From: an uncultured Oscillospiraceae bacterium
Lineage (GTDB): Bacteria; Bacillota; Clostridia; Oscillospirales; Oscillospiraceae
Direction of reading: 5' to 3'
Length of the DNA stretch: 64,000 bases
Assembly (NCBI GenBank): GCA_910587645.1
Contig: CAJUNA010000041.1
Location: forward strand, 310,001-374,000
A model generated the notes under the pieces. That model saw only the letters and a program-made list of their open reading frames with translations. It did no database searches and was not told the origin of the DNA. Below, piece by piece: positions 40,810 to 49,826 of this stretch. Every line of letters begins with the position of its first letter. The stretch's first letter is position 1. The position numbers and the translations under genes are program-made.

Positions 40810-41751
40810 TTAAAATATTCCGGCGTCCTTGTCAAACCGCTTCACCAACCAGTTCGCCGTGGTTAGCAGTACCAGGTTGATGACAGATTTGAAAAGGCCA
40901 AGGGCAATGGAGGAGCTAAAACTCTCCCCAATAACAAAGGTCATGCGGTAAATGTAGGTGTCAATGATGTCGCCGGTGCTATATACTGTGGAATTGTACA
41001 TGTTGAATATTTGGTCAAAGCCGGCGCTCATTACATTGGCTACCTGAAGCAGCAGCATCGTACAGATGATAGGCACCAGGGACGGGAGGGTGATATACCG
41101 GATCTGGTGCCAGCGGTTGGCGCCATCTACAATGGCCGCTTCGTACTGCTGGCTGTCGATACTGGTGATAGTGGCAAGATAGACGATGGTGCCCCAGCCA
41201 ATCTCCTTCCAGTTGTTAGTGATGTGCAGCAGTGGCCGGAACAGCCCCGGCTGGGTCAGGAAGCTAACCTTGTCCCCCCCAAGAGCTACCACAAGCTGGT
41301 TTACCACGCCGGAGTCCGAGAGCAGGTTGGTAATGATGCCGGCGGCTACGACCCAGGAGAGAAAGTGTGGAAAGGAATACACCGTCTGCAAAAACCGTTT
41401 TGGCCGCTTGCCCCGAACCTCGTTGAACAGCAGCGCCAAGGCTACGGCCAGGGGGAACTCAAACACCAGACGTCCAAAGCTGATGATAATTGTGTTACGT
41501 AGGACAACAGAAAAGTTGTGACTGCTGAACAGCTTCCGGAAATATTTCAGTCCCACGAACTCCCCGCCGAAAAATGGGTTTTTAAAACTGAACTCCCGGA
41601 AAGCGATGCCAGTACCCAACATGGGCACATAGTGAAATAGAAGAAAATAAATCAGCCCCGGCAGCATCATCAGATAGATGTACTTGTAGCTCCATGCCCG
41701 CTTTATCAGCGGCGAGCTGGGACCAGGTTCCCGCTTGCTTTGCTGTTTCAT
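40810..41751 (-). CDS. ABC sugar permease, LplB type
   Basis: A protein of 313 residues with six membrane helices. The signature of the LplB branch, GTGIAFREFSFKNPFFGG (residues 46-63), is clear and the EAA loop reads YEAAIVDGANRWHQI near residue 195. It forms the channel with the second permease. It is the first gene of the ABC-GH20-NagB run and is divergent from the YesM kinase gene, with 200 bases between them. The -10 box is good and the -35 box poor, so activation by the response regulator is likely. Confidence 0.93.
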   Translation of the reverse strand: MKQQSKREPGPSSPLIKRAWSYKYIYLMMLPGLIYFLLFHYVPMLGTGIAFREFSFKNPFFGGEFVGLKYFRKLFSSHNFSVVLRNTIIISFGRLVFEFPLAVALALLFNEVRGKRPKRFLQTVYSFPHFLSWVVAAGIITNLLSDSGVVNQLVVALGGDKVSFLTQPGLFRPLLHITNNWKEIGWGTIVYLATITSIDSQQYEAAIVDGANRWHQIRYITLPSLVPIICTMLLLQVANVMSAGFDQIFNMYNSTVYSTGDIIDTYIYRMTFVIGESFSSSIALGLFKSVINLVLLTTANWLVKRFDKDAGIF

Positions 41752-41790
41752 GCCACACCTCTTTCACATTGATTCCCGTCTTGTATTGTC

Positions 41791-41796
41791 ATTATA
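41791..41796 (-). promoter_or_regulatory. -10 box of the ABC-GH20-NagB operon
   Basis: TATAAT on the minus strand, 40 bases before the permease start. No good -35 box is found 16-18 bases upstream (best is TACAAA), which fits an activator-dependent promoter. Confidence 0.5.
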
Positions 41797-41892
41797 GCGG
41801 CAAGCGGAACAATTTTGTATGGAATTATCTGTTGACAACTATGGAAATATTTGTGCTTTTGACTAAAAAGTCAGAAGTTTCTGAAAAAGCAT

Positions 41893-41921
41893 TTGTATTT
41901 TATGCTTGAATTATATATAAT
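41893..41921 (+). promoter_or_regulatory. Sigma-A promoter of yesMN-like operon
   Basis: TTGTAT (41893-41898), 17 bases, TATAAT (41916-41921) on the plus strand. The expected transcription start near 41928 shows that the ATG at 41928 is not the translation start and supports 41952. Confidence 0.7.
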
Positions 41922-41951
41922 GGTCTCATGTCAAATGTACTGGAGGAAACT

Positions 41952-43718
41952 ATGCAATCCTTTTCCAAGCGGTCTTTCCGCTTCCAAATGCTCACGCTGG
42001 CGGGCATTTTGTTCGCTGTGATGCTTGTAGCGGCGCTGTTCGTCTTTTTCAATTCTGTACGCATCATTGAGGAAAACCGGTTGCAGGATGTCTCCCTAAT
42101 GGTGAGCAATTATGAGCACAGCCTTCCGGAAACGGCAGAGCGGTACTATGTGCTGCTCAACACCCTGCGTTATTCCACCGATATGCAAAAGGCTATGACC
42201 CAAACCGATCCGGCGGAGTACGTTGCCAACGCTATCCGTATCCGGAAAGAGCTGAATTTTTATAAAGCCGCCTGCCCTGGCGTCAGAAGTATTTATCTTA
42301 ACGGTACCGTGAATCCTATCTATATCCGCACAAGCGGCAGCCACGATGTCCCGGAGGAGATGCGCACTTCTAACGGCATCCGCCCCTTTTTCTCCGGGGC
42401 CTACTTTGTGGACAATTATGGGGTACGCCAGCCGGTCTTTTTCTTAGGCTGCCCGGTACCCTCCGGCCAAAACATCGATGGAGCGGGCACCGCGCTGCTG
42501 GAAGTGGACGGTAATACCCTCACGATGGATTTTACTCACGGGCTGGAAGCCGGAGCGGGAATTTATTACTACTTTCTGGACAAAAACGGCGAAATCTTCT
42601 TTACCAATGTCTCCGATGAAAGGGAAACAGAACAAATCTTTTCCCATTTTGACAATGTGAAAGATCACGAGGAGACCACCAACCACCGTCTACGCAACTA
42701 CGCCATATCCGTCCGCCACTTAACGCCTTTTCAAATCACTCTGGTGGTAGCTCTCTCTCAGCGGGCTATTGTGCAGATGGCCTTGGACGCCTTTTCCTTG
42801 ACGTTTCTCATAATTGTCGTGCTGTCCACATTGATTTTCCTCACCGTGTCCAAAACCCTGCGTAGCGTCTTGCAGCCCATGGAGGATATGATGTGGTTTA
42901 TGGACGAGGTAAACCTCAGCGTCATATCCGACCGCTCCGCGCGGGCAAATGTGGATGGCTTTGAGGAAATGCAGGTCATGGCCACCCATTTTAACGATAT
43001 GCTGGATCAGATCAGCCATCTCAACGGAGAACTGATGACGTCTATGGAAAATCTTTATCATTTGGAGGTTCTTAACCGGGAATCTGAATTGAATTACCTG
43101 CGCAGCCAAATCAATCCACACTTCCTCTACAATACCCTGGAGACCGTCCGCGGCATGGCGGTGATGGAGGGGGCGCCAATGGTACAGAAAATGGTGGGGG
43201 CGCTGATCCGGGTATTCCGGTACAATGTGAAAAAGGGCGCTGCCGTGCTGCTGGGGGAGGAGATGGATATGATCCAATCCTATCTACTGATTCAGACTCT
43301 CCGGTTCGGCGACCGGCTGACGGTGGAATATGAGGTGGACGATGCCGCACGGCAGTGCGTCCTGCCTAAGATGCTTCTCCAGCCGGTGGTGGAAAACCTG
43401 GTGCAGCACGGTATTGAAGAATCCTTCCGGGACGATGGGCTGATCCGGATCGAAGCGCGGGTGGAAAACGGCATATTGTGCATCGACTGCCGCGATAATG
43501 GCCGGGGCATGTCCCAGGAGGAACTGTCCCAAGCCTATGCGAACATCCAAGCTGACAGCTACACCGCCGGAACAGGCGTTGGCCTGCGGAACGTGTATGG
43601 GCGGCTGAAGCTGGTGTATGGAGAGCGTTTTCGGTTCGATATTACCAGCCTTGAGGATGAAGGAACCAACATGCACATAGAATTGCCGGCCAGGGGGATG
43701 GAAAATGGAACTGATTAA
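41952..43718 (+). CDS. YesM-type sensor histidine kinase
   Basis: A protein of 588 residues. A membrane segment near residues 15-38 and a second near 275-300 enclose a large extracellular sensor domain (about 240 residues, dCache-like). A HAMP domain and coiled coil follow, then the His_kinase signature INPHFLYNTLETV (histidine of PHFLYN), and the ATP-binding CRDNGRGMS and GTGVGLRNV motifs. It likely senses a sugar or its binding protein outside the cell and phosphorylates the YesN-like regulator. GGAGG lies 5 bases before the chosen ATG. The 3' end overlaps the regulator gene by 14 bases. Confidence 0.93.
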   Translation: MQSFSKRSFRFQMLTLAGILFAVMLVAALFVFFNSVRIIEENRLQDVSLMVSNYEHSLPETAERYYVLLNTLRYSTDMQKAMTQTDPAEYVANAIRIRKELNFYKAACPGVRSIYLNGTVNPIYIRTSGSHDVPEEMRTSNGIRPFFSGAYFVDNYGVRQPVFFLGCPVPSGQNIDGAGTALLEVDGNTLTMDFTHGLEAGAGIYYYFLDKNGEIFFTNVSDERETEQIFSHFDNVKDHEETTNHRLRNYAISVRHLTPFQITLVVALSQRAIVQMALDAFSLTFLIIVVLSTLIFLTVSKTLRSVLQPMEDMMWFMDEVNLSVISDRSARANVDGFEEMQVMATHFNDMLDQISHLNGELMTSMENLYHLEVLNRESELNYLRSQINPHFLYNTLETVRGMAVMEGAPMVQKMVGALIRVFRYNVKKGAAVLLGEEMDMIQSYLLIQTLRFGDRLTVEYEVDDAARQCVLPKMLLQPVVENLVQHGIEESFRDDGLIRIEARVENGILCIDCRDNGRGMSQEELSQAYANIQADSYTAGTGVGLRNVYGRLKLVYGERFRFDITSLEDEGTNMHIELPARGMENGTD

Positions 43719-45135
43719 AACACTGATCGTAGACGATGAGGTTTTTGTTGCCCAGAGCTTGAAAGCTCTGCTGGACTGGGAAGCACTGGGGTTTGAAATC
43801 ACAGCGGTATGCCACAGTGGGAAAAGTGCGCTGGCTGAGATAGAGAAAGGCCAGGTGGAACTGCTGCTGTGCGATGTGAAAATGCCAGAAATGAGCGGCA
43901 TTGACCTAGTTCAGCAGGTGAGTGTCCAGTTTCCGCAAATCGAAAATATTATCATCAGCGGCTATTCCGATTTTGCCTACGCCCAATCCGCTATCCGCTA
44001 CGGCACTACCGCCTACTGCTTGAAGCCCTTCGATGAGGAAGAGCTGTCCGCCGCGCTGGATCTTGCGCGGGAAAAAATCCTGAACAAGCGGGCAAAATTG
44101 ACGAACGATATCCTGACAGAACTGCTGTTCCTCTCCGGCGGCATTCCCGCTGAGCGGCTACGGGAAGATTTGGAAAAGCTGGGCTTCGACCCGGCACGGC
44201 CAGTTTATGTGTGCGTACTGCTGGGATGTGTGTGTGACTTTTCCAGCGTAGCCCACAGCCAGGGTATGCGGGTGGGCAGCCAAAAATATATCTATCTACT
44301 CCAGCCCCATACGGCGTTGCACAGCGTGTTGGATACCTTGCGTACCGTATGCGCCCGCAGCGCCGCCAGTGCCGGCCTAGATCGCATCGGCAGGAAACTG
44401 CGCATCACCGCCCATATTGAGCGGGCGCGGCAAAGCGCCATGCAGTTTTTCATCACCGCAAAGAAAGAGCCTGTGGTCTATGAAAGTCCTCAGGTTCGCC
44501 CACCAAAGAAAAAACGGGATCTGCTCGCGCTGCTCCCCCCGCAAGGGATGACCCAAGCCCAGAAGGATCAGTATGCGGAACATATCCGCCAGGTGTTCAC
44601 CGAGTGCCGCTACACAATCCAGGACGCTTACTACTTTTATCATCTCATCTCTGCCCAATACCTGCCCGCTGGATGCAAGGAGGTCTTTCACTGCGACAGC
44701 TACGAAGCTATGGCGGAGGAATTTTTATCTCTGGAGGAGATGCTGCGGCAGACCGTCCAGACCGGGCCTGGGGAGATCGTAAATATCTCCGACAGCCAGA
44801 GTTGGATCCAGCCAGTAAAAGAGTACTGCGAGAAAAATTACACCGAACCGATCTCTATTACTATTGTCTCGGATATGCTCCATATCAGCCCTTCCTATTT
44901 CAGTACCCTGTTCAAAAAAGTGACAGGTGAGAATTTTACCGCTTATGTTACCAGCCTACGGCTGGAAAAGGCCTGTGAGCAGTTGACCGCCACAGAGAAA
45001 AATATCTCTGATATCGCTATCGATGTAGGATATTCCGATTATTTTTATTTTGCCAAGGTGTTCCGCAAGCATTTCCGGGCCACCCCCACCGAATATAGAG
45101 AGCAGCACCGCCGTACCAAACTGACGGAAGCGTGA
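43705..45135 (+). CDS. YesN-type response regulator with AraC DNA-binding domain
   Basis: A protein of 476 residues. The receiver domain is at residues 1-120 with acidic DD (10-11), Asp57 in LLCDVKMPEM and a lysine in CLKPFDE. A poorly conserved middle follows, and two AraC helix-turn-helix motifs at about 370-470 end it (ISPSYFSTLFKK, YSDYFYFAKVFRKHF; core residues). It should bind the divergent promoter region at 41752-41951 and activate the ABC importer operon when phosphorylated. It is co-transcribed with the kinase gene and closed by a shared hairpin terminator. Confidence 0.94.
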   Translation: MELIKTLIVDDEVFVAQSLKALLDWEALGFEITAVCHSGKSALAEIEKGQVELLLCDVKMPEMSGIDLVQQVSVQFPQIENIIISGYSDFAYAQSAIRYGTTAYCLKPFDEEELSAALDLAREKILNKRAKLTNDILTELLFLSGGIPAERLREDLEKLGFDPARPVYVCVLLGCVCDFSSVAHSQGMRVGSQKYIYLLQPHTALHSVLDTLRTVCARSAASAGLDRIGRKLRITAHIERARQSAMQFFITAKKEPVVYESPQVRPPKKKRDLLALLPPQGMTQAQKDQYAEHIRQVFTECRYTIQDAYYFYHLISAQYLPAGCKEVFHCDSYEAMAEEFLSLEEMLRQTVQTGPGEIVNISDSQSWIQPVKEYCEKNYTEPISITIVSDMLHISPSYFSTLFKKVTGENFTAYVTSLRLEKACEQLTATEKNISDIAIDVGYSDYFYFAKVFRKHFRATPTEYREQHRRTKLTEA

Positions 45136-45177
45136 ATACGGCGGCAGTCCACGTAAAACGCGGACTGCCGCCGTATT
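45135..45177. terminator. Bidirectional terminator, yesN-like / degT
   Basis: A perfect 16-bp stem AATACGGCGGCAGTCC with an 11-base loop and TTTTT on the plus strand; the minus strand also ends in a TTC stretch. It lies between two convergent stop codons. Confidence 0.85.
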
Positions 45178-45178
45178 T

Positions 45179-46498
45179 TTATTTGCTGCCCCGCATTTCT
45201 GCGGCGGTTTCTTTGATGGCTTGGATCATATAGTCGAGCTGTTCTTCTGTCAAGCCGTAGATGGGCAGATGGGTGAAGCGGTGGTAGAAGACCTCCTCCG
45301 TGTTGGGGCATGTCGCGGCAATGGCATCCGCGTCATAGCCCAGCTCCTGGAGTATCTGGAAACGGTAGAGGGGACCAAAATGGGGGATGTTGGTAACGCC
45401 CCTTTCCGTCAGCTTCTTTTTGAACACCTGGATGTCTCCCCCTAGCTCGGCGGGGTCTATTTGAAGCTGGTAGAGATGGAAGGTGGGCACTGTCCCACCG
45501 GCCCCAAGATCCTGGGGTATCACACCGGGCACGCCTTGCAGGCGTTGGGTTACATACCTGGCACAGCGGGCACGTTCCTCCAAAATTTTGCCATACCGGT
45601 CAATCTGGAGAGATAATCCCAGGGCTTGAATTTCCGTGGTGGAAGCGTTCCCCGCAACCACCGGCCCGTATTTCCCTGGCAACGCCGCCACATTGTAGAG
45701 CCAGTCCTTAATGGGCGGCATAGAGAAATCAACGCCCAGGAACCGCGCGCGGCGGAGACTGGACTTGAACTCCGGCACCGTTGTCATAAGAATGCCGCCC
45801 TCCCCGAAAGAGGTGTTGTTTTTGACCTCGTGGAAGGAGAAGGAGGTGAAGTCCGCAATCGCACCGATATTTCTTCCTTTGTACTTTGCCCCAAAGCCGT
45901 GAGCAGCGTCCTCCAGCACCAGCGCACCGTGGGTATGGGCAATGTCCATGATCCGGTCCATATCACAGGGATAGCCGCCAATGTGGACGGGCACCACCAT
46001 CTTAGTTTTATTCGTTATTTTTTTTGCCAGATCATCCGGATCCATGTTCAGTGTACGGGGGTCTACATCGCAGAACACCACCTTCGCCCCTACGGACAAG
46101 GGATAGGCCATGGTGGCAATAAAGGTGATGGCGGGAACAATCACCTCGTCTCCCGGCTGAAGGTTGACGTATTTGTAGGCGATTTCAAATCCTGCCGTGC
46201 AGTTGGTTAGAAATACGCAGTCATCAATGCCCACATATTCCGCCGCCTTTTTCTCACACTTGGCCACCTCTACGTCCAGGGACAACTTGGCGGGAGGTGT
46301 GGAGACCTCCGCCAGGGCGCTGACTGCCTCGCGTACACTCTCCACCCGGGCATCGTAAACCGCACCATCGCCCTGCATCAGGAATTTAACAACCTCCATC
46401 ACGTCCTGCTGGTTATAGTTCTCCCCCACAGCCGCCCATGGGACCCGGGATTCCCCGGTGTTATAGCGGAAATCAGAATCCTTTTTTGCTCTTGCCAT
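45179..46498 (-). CDS. DegT/DnrJ/EryC1/StrS aminotransferase
   Basis: A protein of 439 residues using pyridoxal phosphate. VFLTNCTAGFEIAYKYVNL near residue 90 contacts the cofactor phosphate, EDAAHGFGAKYKG near 197 includes the aspartate, and FSFHEVKNNTSFGEGG near 220 carries the Schiff-base lysine. The family makes amino sugars for surface glycans and antibiotics, or 3-amino-5-hydroxybenzoate. I choose the ATG at 46498 because AGGAGG lies 6 bases before it; another ATG just upstream is too close. It is divergent from the araM-like gene. Which sugar it aminates is unknown. Confidence 0.92.
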   Translation of the reverse strand: MARAKKDSDFRYNTGESRVPWAAVGENYNQQDVMEVVKFLMQGDGAVYDARVESVREAVSALAEVSTPPAKLSLDVEVAKCEKKAAEYVGIDDCVFLTNCTAGFEIAYKYVNLQPGDEVIVPAITFIATMAYPLSVGAKVVFCDVDPRTLNMDPDDLAKKITNKTKMVVPVHIGGYPCDMDRIMDIAHTHGALVLEDAAHGFGAKYKGRNIGAIADFTSFSFHEVKNNTSFGEGGILMTTVPEFKSSLRRARFLGVDFSMPPIKDWLYNVAALPGKYGPVVAGNASTTEIQALGLSLQIDRYGKILEERARCARYVTQRLQGVPGVIPQDLGAGGTVPTFHLYQLQIDPAELGGDIQVFKKKLTERGVTNIPHFGPLYRFQILQELGYDADAIAATCPNTEEVFYHRFTHLPIYGLTEEQLDYMIQAIKETAAEMRGSK

Positions 46499-46721
46499 CA
46501 TGCTCCTCCTTTTCTGTGTCTGCGTCTGTTTTTCCGGAGTGTCCACGTCCCCCGGATTTTGATGAGCCTATCATAGCATGGGTTCCACAGGAAAGGGTAT
46601 GGAAAAATTATGGCGTTCTCACCAAAACATGCCGCTTTTTTCCATACGATTTTCATGCAAGCCGTAGTAAGATGGTTCCAACCCATTTCGATGAACCCGC
46701 GCACAAAAGGGAGGAACCGCC

Positions 46722-48080
46722 ATGAAGATGTACACAACACCCCACTGCCTAAATGATTACTTAAACCAGACCTATACCTGTGACTGCGGAAGAACCCACA
46801 GTGCCCCCCTCCGGGCTGTCAGCATCCGCCCCCGCGCCCTGGAGGATCTGCCCAAATACGCGCGCCGCCTGGGGTTCCACAGTTTATATCTGGTCTGCGA
46901 CAGCATCACCTTCCAGATCGCCGGGCAGCAATGCCTGCAAATTCTTCACAACGCGGGCATCGCGGCGGAGTTGGTGCAGCTGGCCCATTTAGATTTTGAC
47001 GAGGCTACCTTGGGGGAGCTGCTCATCCATTTGCCGGAAGGCTGCGACCTGGCGGTGGCCGTGGGCACAGGCACAATCAACGACATGGTACGGTATTTCA
47101 GCTTCAAAACCGGCCTGCCCTTTTTCACTGTCGCTACCGCCGCGCCAATGGACGGCTTCGCCTCCAGCATCGCCGCCATCCAGGTCAACCATCTGAAAAC
47201 TACCTTCCAGGCGCGTCCGCCCCTAGCAGTCATCGGGGACACGGATATCCTCCGGGAAGCCCCCTATGCTATGATCGCCGCAGGGCTAGGGGATTTGCTA
47301 GGCAAGTGTACCTGCCTGTGTGACTGGCGGCTGGCCCATCTCATCACCGGGGAGCACCAGTGCGAGCATATTATTGACTTGGTGGAAAATTGCGTCCGGC
47401 GCACGCTGGCCGCAGCGGGCGCGGCTAAAAACCGTGACCCTCAGGTCTTAGGGGATATTATGGAGGGCCTGGTTCTGACTGGGGTGGCCATGAGCTTGTA
47501 TGGCAATTCCCGCCCTGCATCCGGGTGCGAACACCATATGTCCCATTACTGGGAAACGATTCTGGAGCAGCAGGGGCAGCGGCCTGCCCCCCATGGGGCT
47601 CAAGTTGGTGTGGGCACCGTGCTGGTCTTAAAAGCAGCTGAAGAATTGATAGCCCGGACAGTGGATTTTGACGCCGCCAGAGAGGCCGCCCTGCGCTACC
47701 AGCCCCAGGCATGGGAAGCCAGCATCCGGGCAGCCTACGGCCCCGCTGCTCCCGGCATAATTGAACTGGAGCGGGAAGCACAGAAAAATGAATCCGCCGG
47801 ACGGCTCCGGCGGATCCACATGATAGAAGCGCATTGGACAGACATTTTAGAGCTGCTCCACGCCCTGCCCTCTTCAGAAGAGGTAGCGGGGATCCTGCGG
47901 AACCTGGGCGCACCCAGCCACCCCCAGCAAATCGGCATTGGCCAGGCACTGCTGAAGGACACCTTCTTGTACTGTAAGGAAATCCGCGCCCGGTATACGA
48001 TCTTGCAAATGCTCTGGGACTTAGATCTGCTGGACTCCATCTCCGACAAGGTTATCTGCGGCATGGGGTATCCGTCATGA
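46722..48080 (+). CDS. araM: sn-glycerol-1-phosphate dehydrogenase (AraM family)
   Basis: A protein of 452 residues of the iron-containing alcohol dehydrogenase superfamily. NAD binding is shown by VAVGTGTINDMVRYFSFKTGLPFFTVAT (core AVGTGTINDM, about 110), and metal ligands lie in AAGLGDLLGK, SGCEHHMSHYWE (near 270) and HGAQVG near 288. AraM-type enzymes reduce dihydroxyacetone phosphate to sn-glycerol-1-phosphate, the lipid backbone otherwise typical of archaea, and in Bacillus use nickel. The gene overlaps the ribulokinase gene by four bases, as araM lies in the arabinose operon of Bacillus. The strong GGGAGG site precedes the start. Confidence 0.9.
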   Translation: MKMYTTPHCLNDYLNQTYTCDCGRTHSAPLRAVSIRPRALEDLPKYARRLGFHSLYLVCDSITFQIAGQQCLQILHNAGIAAELVQLAHLDFDEATLGELLIHLPEGCDLAVAVGTGTINDMVRYFSFKTGLPFFTVATAAPMDGFASSIAAIQVNHLKTTFQARPPLAVIGDTDILREAPYAMIAAGLGDLLGKCTCLCDWRLAHLITGEHQCEHIIDLVENCVRRTLAAAGAAKNRDPQVLGDIMEGLVLTGVAMSLYGNSRPASGCEHHMSHYWETILEQQGQRPAPHGAQVGVGTVLVLKAAEELIARTVDFDAAREAALRYQPQAWEASIRAAYGPAAPGIIELEREAQKNESAGRLRRIHMIEAHWTDILELLHALPSSEEVAGILRNLGAPSHPQQIGIGQALLKDTFLYCKEIRARYTILQMLWDLDLLDSISDKVICGMGYPS

Positions 48081-49696
48081 AACGGGAATTATATACCATC
48101 GGCGTTGATTTTGGAACGTTGTCCGGGCGGGCAATCCTAGTAAACGCCCAGACCGGAGAAATCGCCGCCGTGAGGGAAAAAAACTATCCCCACAGTGTTA
48201 TGACGGAGCTGTGCGGACAGTCTCTCCCGGCAGGCTGGGCCTTGCAGGATCCATCGGATTATTTGACGGTGCTGGACGAAACCATCCCTTCGCTACTGCG
48301 GGAAAGCAGCGTATTGCCGGAAGCGGTAGTAGGCATCGGTTTTGACGCTACCTCCTGCACAATGCTTCCCACTACTGAGGACGGAATGCCCCTGTGCTGC
48401 CAAGAAAAATACCGGGCGCATCCCCATGCCTATGGGAAGCTCTGGAAGCATCACGCGGCCCAGCCCCAGGCGAACCTTTTGGAAAGCTTGGCAGAAAAAG
48501 AAGCCCCGCTCCTGCTGGCGCGGTACGGCGGCAAAGTGTCTGCCCAGTGGATGCTGCCCAAAATTTTGCAAATTCTGGAAGAAGCGCCAGAAATTTACCG
48601 TAGTGCCGGGTTATTTTTGGAAACCGTAGATTGGCTTACCTTACAGCTTACCGGCCAGCTTACCCGCAGCTCATGCAGCGCGGGCTTCAAAGCCCTCTGG
48701 AATCCAAAAGAGGGATATCCGCCTCCATCCTTCCTTAAAAAATTGGACGGGCGTATGGAGCACCTGATATCAGAAAAGCTCCGTGGCGGTATCGCCTCCC
48801 CCTGGGAGCAAGCGGGAACTTTACGCCCTCAATGGGCAGAACGGCTGGGTCTTTCATCAAAGACCTCCGTGGCGGCAGGAATCATTGACGCCCACGCTGG
48901 GGTGCTGGGCAGCGGTTCAACAAGTTCAGGGATGCTTTTCCTGGTCATAGGCACATCATCGTGCCACATCCTCCTGTCGCCGGAGGAAAAATATGTGCCG
49001 GGCATTTGCGGTTCATGCAGGGACAGCATTCTGCCAGGGCTTTACGCATATGAAGCCGGGCAGTCCTGTGTGGGAGATATGCTGGAGTGGTTTATCCAAA
49101 ACAACGTGCCCACCCGGTATACAGAACAGGCAAAGGCGCAGAAAATCAGCACACACCAGCTTCTCAGCCAACAGGCTGCCAAGCTGCACCCTGGGGAAAG
49201 CGGCCTGTTGGCCTTAGATTGGTGGAACGGCCAGCGGACACCATTGGTGGATAGCCGCCTTTCCGGCGCGATGCTAGGCATGACCCTGCGCACAACACCA
49301 GCGGAGCAGTACCGCGCTCTGTTGGAAGCAACGGCATACGGCACACGGTGGATCCTGGAGGTCTTTGAACAAGCGGGAATCAAGATCCGGGAAATCACAG
49401 CCTGCGGCGGCATTGCCCGGAAAAACCCCTTCGCCATGCAGCTCTACGCAGACATTTTACAGCGGCCTATCCGCGCTACCGCTTCGGAACAGGCTTCCGC
49501 ACTAGGCGCAGCAATCCTGGCAGCGGTTTCCGCAGGGGTGTACCAAACGCCGGAGGACGCCGTTAATCATATGGCCTGTCGTGAGGGCACGGTCTACCGG
49601 CCGGATCCTGGTACCCAGACAGCGTACCAATCACTCTACCAAAAATACAGGATGTTAGCCGCTTTTTGCCAAGAACAACTCCGAATTAGTTCCTAA
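48077..49696 (+). CDS. araB: Ribulokinase-like FGGY carbohydrate kinase
   Basis: A protein of 539 residues of the FGGY kinase family. The N-terminus has GVDFGTLSGRAILV (residues 9-22) and GIGFDATSCTMLP near residue 87, and the C-terminus has ITACGGIARKNPFAMQLYADIL (core CGGIARKNP) near residue 437 and ASEQASALGAAILAA. These match ribulokinases, which phosphorylate L-ribulose with ATP. The start overlaps the araM stop by ATGA. L-arabinose isomerase and ribulose-5-phosphate epimerase genes are not in the window, so the assignment to arabinose is by family and by the araM pairing. Confidence 0.88.
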   Translation: MKRELYTIGVDFGTLSGRAILVNAQTGEIAAVREKNYPHSVMTELCGQSLPAGWALQDPSDYLTVLDETIPSLLRESSVLPEAVVGIGFDATSCTMLPTTEDGMPLCCQEKYRAHPHAYGKLWKHHAAQPQANLLESLAEKEAPLLLARYGGKVSAQWMLPKILQILEEAPEIYRSAGLFLETVDWLTLQLTGQLTRSSCSAGFKALWNPKEGYPPPSFLKKLDGRMEHLISEKLRGGIASPWEQAGTLRPQWAERLGLSSKTSVAAGIIDAHAGVLGSGSTSSGMLFLVIGTSSCHILLSPEEKYVPGICGSCRDSILPGLYAYEAGQSCVGDMLEWFIQNNVPTRYTEQAKAQKISTHQLLSQQAAKLHPGESGLLALDWWNGQRTPLVDSRLSGAMLGMTLRTTPAEQYRALLEATAYGTRWILEVFEQAGIKIREITACGGIARKNPFAMQLYADILQRPIRATASEQASALGAAILAAVSAGVYQTPEDAVNHMACREGTVYRPDPGTQTAYQSLYQKYRMLAAFCQEQLRISS

Positions 49697-49766
49697 AAGC
49701 ACCATTTATCATCAAAAAACCTTTCCCTTGCACAGTTTACAGCAGATCCTTTCCATTTCCCTCAAA

Positions 49767-49800
49767 AACCCGGGCGGTGCCTTACGGCACCGCCCGGGTT
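49767..49800. terminator. Terminator between araB and pilT
   Basis: A perfect 15-bp stem AACCCGGGCGGTGCC with a TTAC loop. The minus strand continues TTTTTG, so it ends the pilT operon; it can also stop araB from the other side. Confidence 0.85.
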
Positions 49801-49826
49801 AGTTGTCGAAGCGTACAAAGACACGC

